DNA of 46,269 bases. Source: Candidatus Poribacteria bacterium (GTDB lineage: Bacteria; Poribacteria; WGA-4E; WGA-3G). This document shows, in pieces, positions 43,816 to 46,269 of the stretch. The notes under the pieces were generated by a model. The model was not told the origin of the DNA. It was given only the letters and a program-made list of their open reading frames with translations, and searched no databases. Where the stretch lies: assembly GCA_022823085.1 (NCBI GenBank), contig JAJDXV010000055.1, positions 1 to 46,269 on the forward strand, read 5' to 3'. Made by a program: the position numbers and the translations under genes. Position 1 is the stretch's first letter. Each line of letters begins with the position of its first letter.

Positions 43816-45069
43816 TTAGCGTCCGTCGAGTGAAAAACCATCAATCTGTGCTGATAATTGTTTGAGTATGTCTTGTCCCTCTGCTGCCTCAAGAAATTCT
43901 GTGCCGAGTCGCGCTTCAAGTTCCGACTGTAATTGTTCTCTAATCTGATCTCCCAACTGCACGGTTGCTTGTTTGAGTATATCCACAGCTATTGATGACT
44001 TGAGAATATTCTTTCCGAGCTGCGCCTCAATTTGCGTATAAACCTTTTTCTCAAAGGCACTCAGCATTATCGGTACGAATTGTTTGATTATCAGTTCTTC
44101 AGTTGCCTGCTTCAGTTTTTGCTTACCTTCTTGTGTCTTGAGAAACGCTTCTCCGTGTTGTGCACGTAGACCTCTCATAAAATCATCCAGCAATGAAAAT
44201 CCCGTTTTGTTGCTCGTATAGATACTTCTTTGGGGTCCATTACGATAAAGTTTTCCACCAATACTCAAATTGAGAAGATGGTGTTCACACCGAACAATCG
44301 GTAACATATCCCCTTCTTGCATCAATAGGATGTCCTGATCCATTTTTAGGGAAGGACGCATCTCATAGATATAACTACACGGTAGCGTTGGATCCGAGGC
44401 ACCTTCAGTTAGGACCCCCGGAACACCTGCTGTCGCGTCCGCTGGGCAAAGCAGGACCTTCTCCTCCAGATATTCTGGAGACAGTTCGGAAAGCCATTTC
44501 GGATCTGTATTGGGATTAGAAATTCGATATTTTTCGAGTGCCAATTTTATCCGCCTCAAATTTTCTCTGCACGCTTCAAGCCCTTTGTCCTCAACCTTTT
44601 TTTGTTCCGAAAGCGAGGCGAGTTCATACGGATACGCATCCGATAGGAGCGAACGGTTTAGGCGAACCAACGCTTCTCCGCTTTTCGGATTTTGGGCAAT
44701 GAGTGCCTGCGTCTGTTCACTGAGTTCAATATCGGCGAACACTTGCGCATCATAGAGAGAGCCCGCCTGAAGCAGCCGATTCAGATTTGCAAGCAGTGCC
44801 TCCTGCAACTTCGGAGACGGATCGCTTATGCCATCGTACCCAACTAACAGTTCTTGTCCATCTTCGGACAATTGCGATACGATCAATTGGGACACCGGGG
44901 CGCGCGTGTCTTGGAATTTCACCATCAAACTACCGGGATCTCTAATCCCGTCCATATCAAAGAGAAACTGAGATGTCCCTGCATGGAGGGTCAGTTGCAG
45001 ACCTATGACCATCAATAAAGTAACGAATAGAAGCGTTGTCGACTTGGATTGTCCAATCATTTTTAACAT
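43816..45069 (-). CDS. Secreted protein with pseudopilin-like central segment
   Basis: A 417-aa exported protein of unknown function. AGGAG lies about ten bases before the ATG; the signal peptide covers about residues 10-30 (ending LTLHAG). Residues about 170-240 read CRENLRRIKLALEKYRISN, then WLSELSPEYLEEKVLLCPAD and CSYIYEM, the order seen in the C-terminal part of G-type pseudopilins (DUF1559-like). The last 120 residues are helical, with repeated QLGxxI and LKQAT segments. No pilus genes are nearby. It lies between the disrupted sigma-propeller 3 and the ABC-2 permease on the same strand, so a surface role with them is plausible but unproven. Confidence 0.6.
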   Translation of the reverse strand: MLKMIGQSKSTTLLFVTLLMVIGLQLTLHAGTSQFLFDMDGIRDPGSLMVKFQDTRAPVSQLIVSQLSEDGQELLVGYDGISDPSPKLQEALLANLNRLLQAGSLYDAQVFADIELSEQTQALIAQNPKSGEALVRLNRSLLSDAYPYELASLSEQKKVEDKGLEACRENLRRIKLALEKYRISNPNTDPKWLSELSPEYLEEKVLLCPADATAGVPGVLTEGASDPTLPCSYIYEMRPSLKMDQDILLMQEGDMLPIVRCEHHLLNLSIGGKLYRNGPQRSIYTSNKTGFSLLDDFMRGLRAQHGEAFLKTQEGKQKLKQATEELIIKQFVPIMLSAFEKKVYTQIEAQLGKNILKSSIAVDILKQATVQLGDQIREQLQSELEARLGTEFLEAAEGQDILKQLSAQIDGFSLDGR

Positions 45070-45189
45070 TTTTCAAGATCTCCTTAGCGTGTTGTATATT
45101 TCAGGTTTCTTATTGGGTGGCACAGGAGACTAACGGTCTCCTATGCTACAATCGCACAACCTAACAGGTTATGCTACAGGTTAATGACA

Positions 45190-46128
45190 TTAGTCGGATT
45201 CATTAATCGTGAAACGTAGTACGCCATGACCAGGCGTCCCAACATAAAGTGTATTATCATCAACAGTAAACGAGTTAATCTTGCTCGGAACTTCCGGTGT
45301 GATGGGTTCCCATCTGTTTGAATTCTCTTTCAATTGATATATCTGTTGCTCAGTTGCGCCATATACCGTTGTGCCTTCAACTGCCATTTTTTCTATGACA
45401 AGCGGTGTGCCTTCTGCATCAGTTGCCGTGTGCCAGTGAATGCTATCGCTTGAATACGTAACCCCTTTATCGGTTACTGCGTAAAGCGTTGCTCCGGCGA
45501 AGGCGATAGCCTCGAATTGCGTAACAGAAAACGGGAGATTCGCAGTAACATCGCTCCAAGTGTTGCCTTCATCAAACGATTGAAGGAGGTGTCCATCCCG
45601 TTTGCCAACGTAAACAGTTTCACCTGAGACTGCGATTTTGAAATCAGGGGTACCCTGTGCATCAAGATCTATAAGAGAATGAATAGACTCACCTGCATCT
45701 GCTAAGCCGGTATCAAACCATTCCGTCATCCCGGGCTTCCATCTGAAGAGTTTCTGATTATATTCCATATAGTAAGTATTCCCGCTGACAGCGAAACTCC
45801 CAAAATATGACTGAATGAGTTCAACCATACCTTCCTCTAAGGCCTGGCTACCAACGGTGCTGAGCTTATCGAGATCGAAATCTTCAAGTGTGAATTCCGG
45901 ACGCTCCTCAGCGTTTTTCTCAAGTTCATCTTGAGTGCTTTCCCCAAAGGCGTTTTCAAATTTTTCACGGATGAGTGTTTCAATATCTGCCCCCACTAAA
46001 TTTGGCATTCCCGGGACAGGCACTAACCCGTTATCCTCCGCAGATACGCGGAAAAGTTGCGGCGATGTCTCTTTGACACCTTTGACACCTTTGACATAGA
46101 GCCTATCGTTAAATTTCATCAGACTCGT
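45190..46128 (-). pseudogene. 3' fragment of a third sigma-propeller fusion, truncated by an insertion
   Basis: About 310 codons matching the C-terminal third of paralogs 1 and 2: RLYVKGVKG...LFRVS, a helical insert (about 45-115) and the last blades with DEGNTWSDVTANLPF, TVYVGKRDGHLLQSF and LYVGTPGHGVLRFTINESD. Homology in the frame continues upstream of the first Met (46119) to about 46128 (LTSLM) and stops exactly where the insertion-sequence end begins. The sigma and transmembrane parts are therefore missing here. No promoter remains unless the insertion supplies one. The first Met could allow an exported-less fragment, which would be non-functional. Confidence 0.85.
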
Positions 46129-46269
46129 GAGGGTGTGTAAAGTTTTTGGCAGCGTTTTTTTGCAAGTATGAGTTGAAGTTTAAAAAGAAAAATGGTATCC
46201 TCTCGAAAAGTTTGTAAGGTTGAATATGCTAAGGAGAAGATACCATGTCTAACATTGTAGCAGAAATTC
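46129..46269 (+). mobile_element. Left end of an insertion sequence, possibly IS256-like
   Basis: The homology of the interrupted gene breaks at GAGGGTGTGTAAAGTTTTTGG (the first 20 bases from 46129), a terminal-repeat-like start with the GTGTAAA word common at ends of IS256-type elements. A transposase-like start follows at 46245. A hairpin, ATGGTATCCTCTC (46192-46204) with GAGAAGATACCAT (46234-46246), covers the ribosome site and start codon. The right end lies beyond the window. Family assignment is tentative. Confidence 0.6.
46245..46269 (+). CDS. Start of the insertion-sequence transposase (partial)
   Basis: Only eight codons are visible: MSNIVAEI. AAGGAG (46231-46236) lies eight bases upstream. 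Its position 116 nt inside the element end and direction inward are as expected for a transposase; the family cannot be read from eight residues. Confidence 0.5.

Noticed and set aside
45124..45142. Hairpin AGGAGAC/GTCTCCT as terminator of the sigma-propeller 3 fragment
   Set aside because: The stem is short and no U-tract follows on the minus strand.
1..46269. CRISPR arrays, tRNA or rRNA genes
   Set aside because: No regularly spaced direct repeats, cloverleaf-like segments with CCA ends or rRNA-like stretches were seen on either strand.

Overview
The window looks like chromosomal DNA of an uncultured, diderm, AT/GC-balanced bacterium. The combination of several phytanoyl-CoA dioxygenase (PhyH) paralogs, LamG/CBM-type secreted proteins, DUF4159, PorV-like and Omp85 outer-membrane proteins, a futalosine-type menaquinone gene, and sigma factors fused to Ycf48/BNR propellers fits Candidatus Poribacteria (sponge symbionts) or a close relative. 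This assignment is inferred from gene content; no rRNA or marker phylogeny is available here.

Layout: 1-138 may be the right end of an IS200/IS605-type element. 154-8647 holds an HtrA protease, a DinG-type helicase, a lipoprotein, a 119-bp MITE-like element and an M6 metalloprotease coupled to a zinc-ribbon protein. 8715-13864 has a large flotillin-like protein with hendecad repeats, a beta/gamma-crystallin protein and an SdiA-regulated-type propeller. 13923-21336 is mostly housekeeping: mqnD, an RNA methyltransferase, a GcvH-like protein without its lipoyl lysine, yigZ, a PorV-like barrel, and a tight ftsH-folP-acpS run. 21666-29858 is an accessory metabolic and surface zone with four PhyH oxygenases, an SDR, a GH43-like propeller, an MNT-HEPN fusion, and CBM9-like and LamG proteins. 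30058-34427 is a three-gene envelope operon (PA14/TonB-like, Omp85, DUF4159).

34636-46128 is the most distinctive region. Two full-length and one disrupted paralog each carry (where intact) an N-terminal ECF sigma factor, a single transmembrane helix and a large extracytoplasmic Asp-box/Ycf48 propeller. Both intact paralogs, and a STAS anti-sigma-antagonist gene, are preceded by an identically spaced 36-nt element with the shape of an ECF promoter, which suggests an autoregulated surface-sensing regulon. The third paralog is cut at its 5' side by an insertion sequence that runs off the right edge.

Three secreted or remnant carbohydrate-binding-fold proteins share a C-terminal tail of the form K-L-x3-W-G-x-[I/L]-K, or a one-residue-shorter version, a possible undescribed sorting or anchoring signal. 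Recognisable promoters and terminators were placed where hexamers, spacing or stem plus U-tract were clear. No tRNA, rRNA or CRISPR array was seen.
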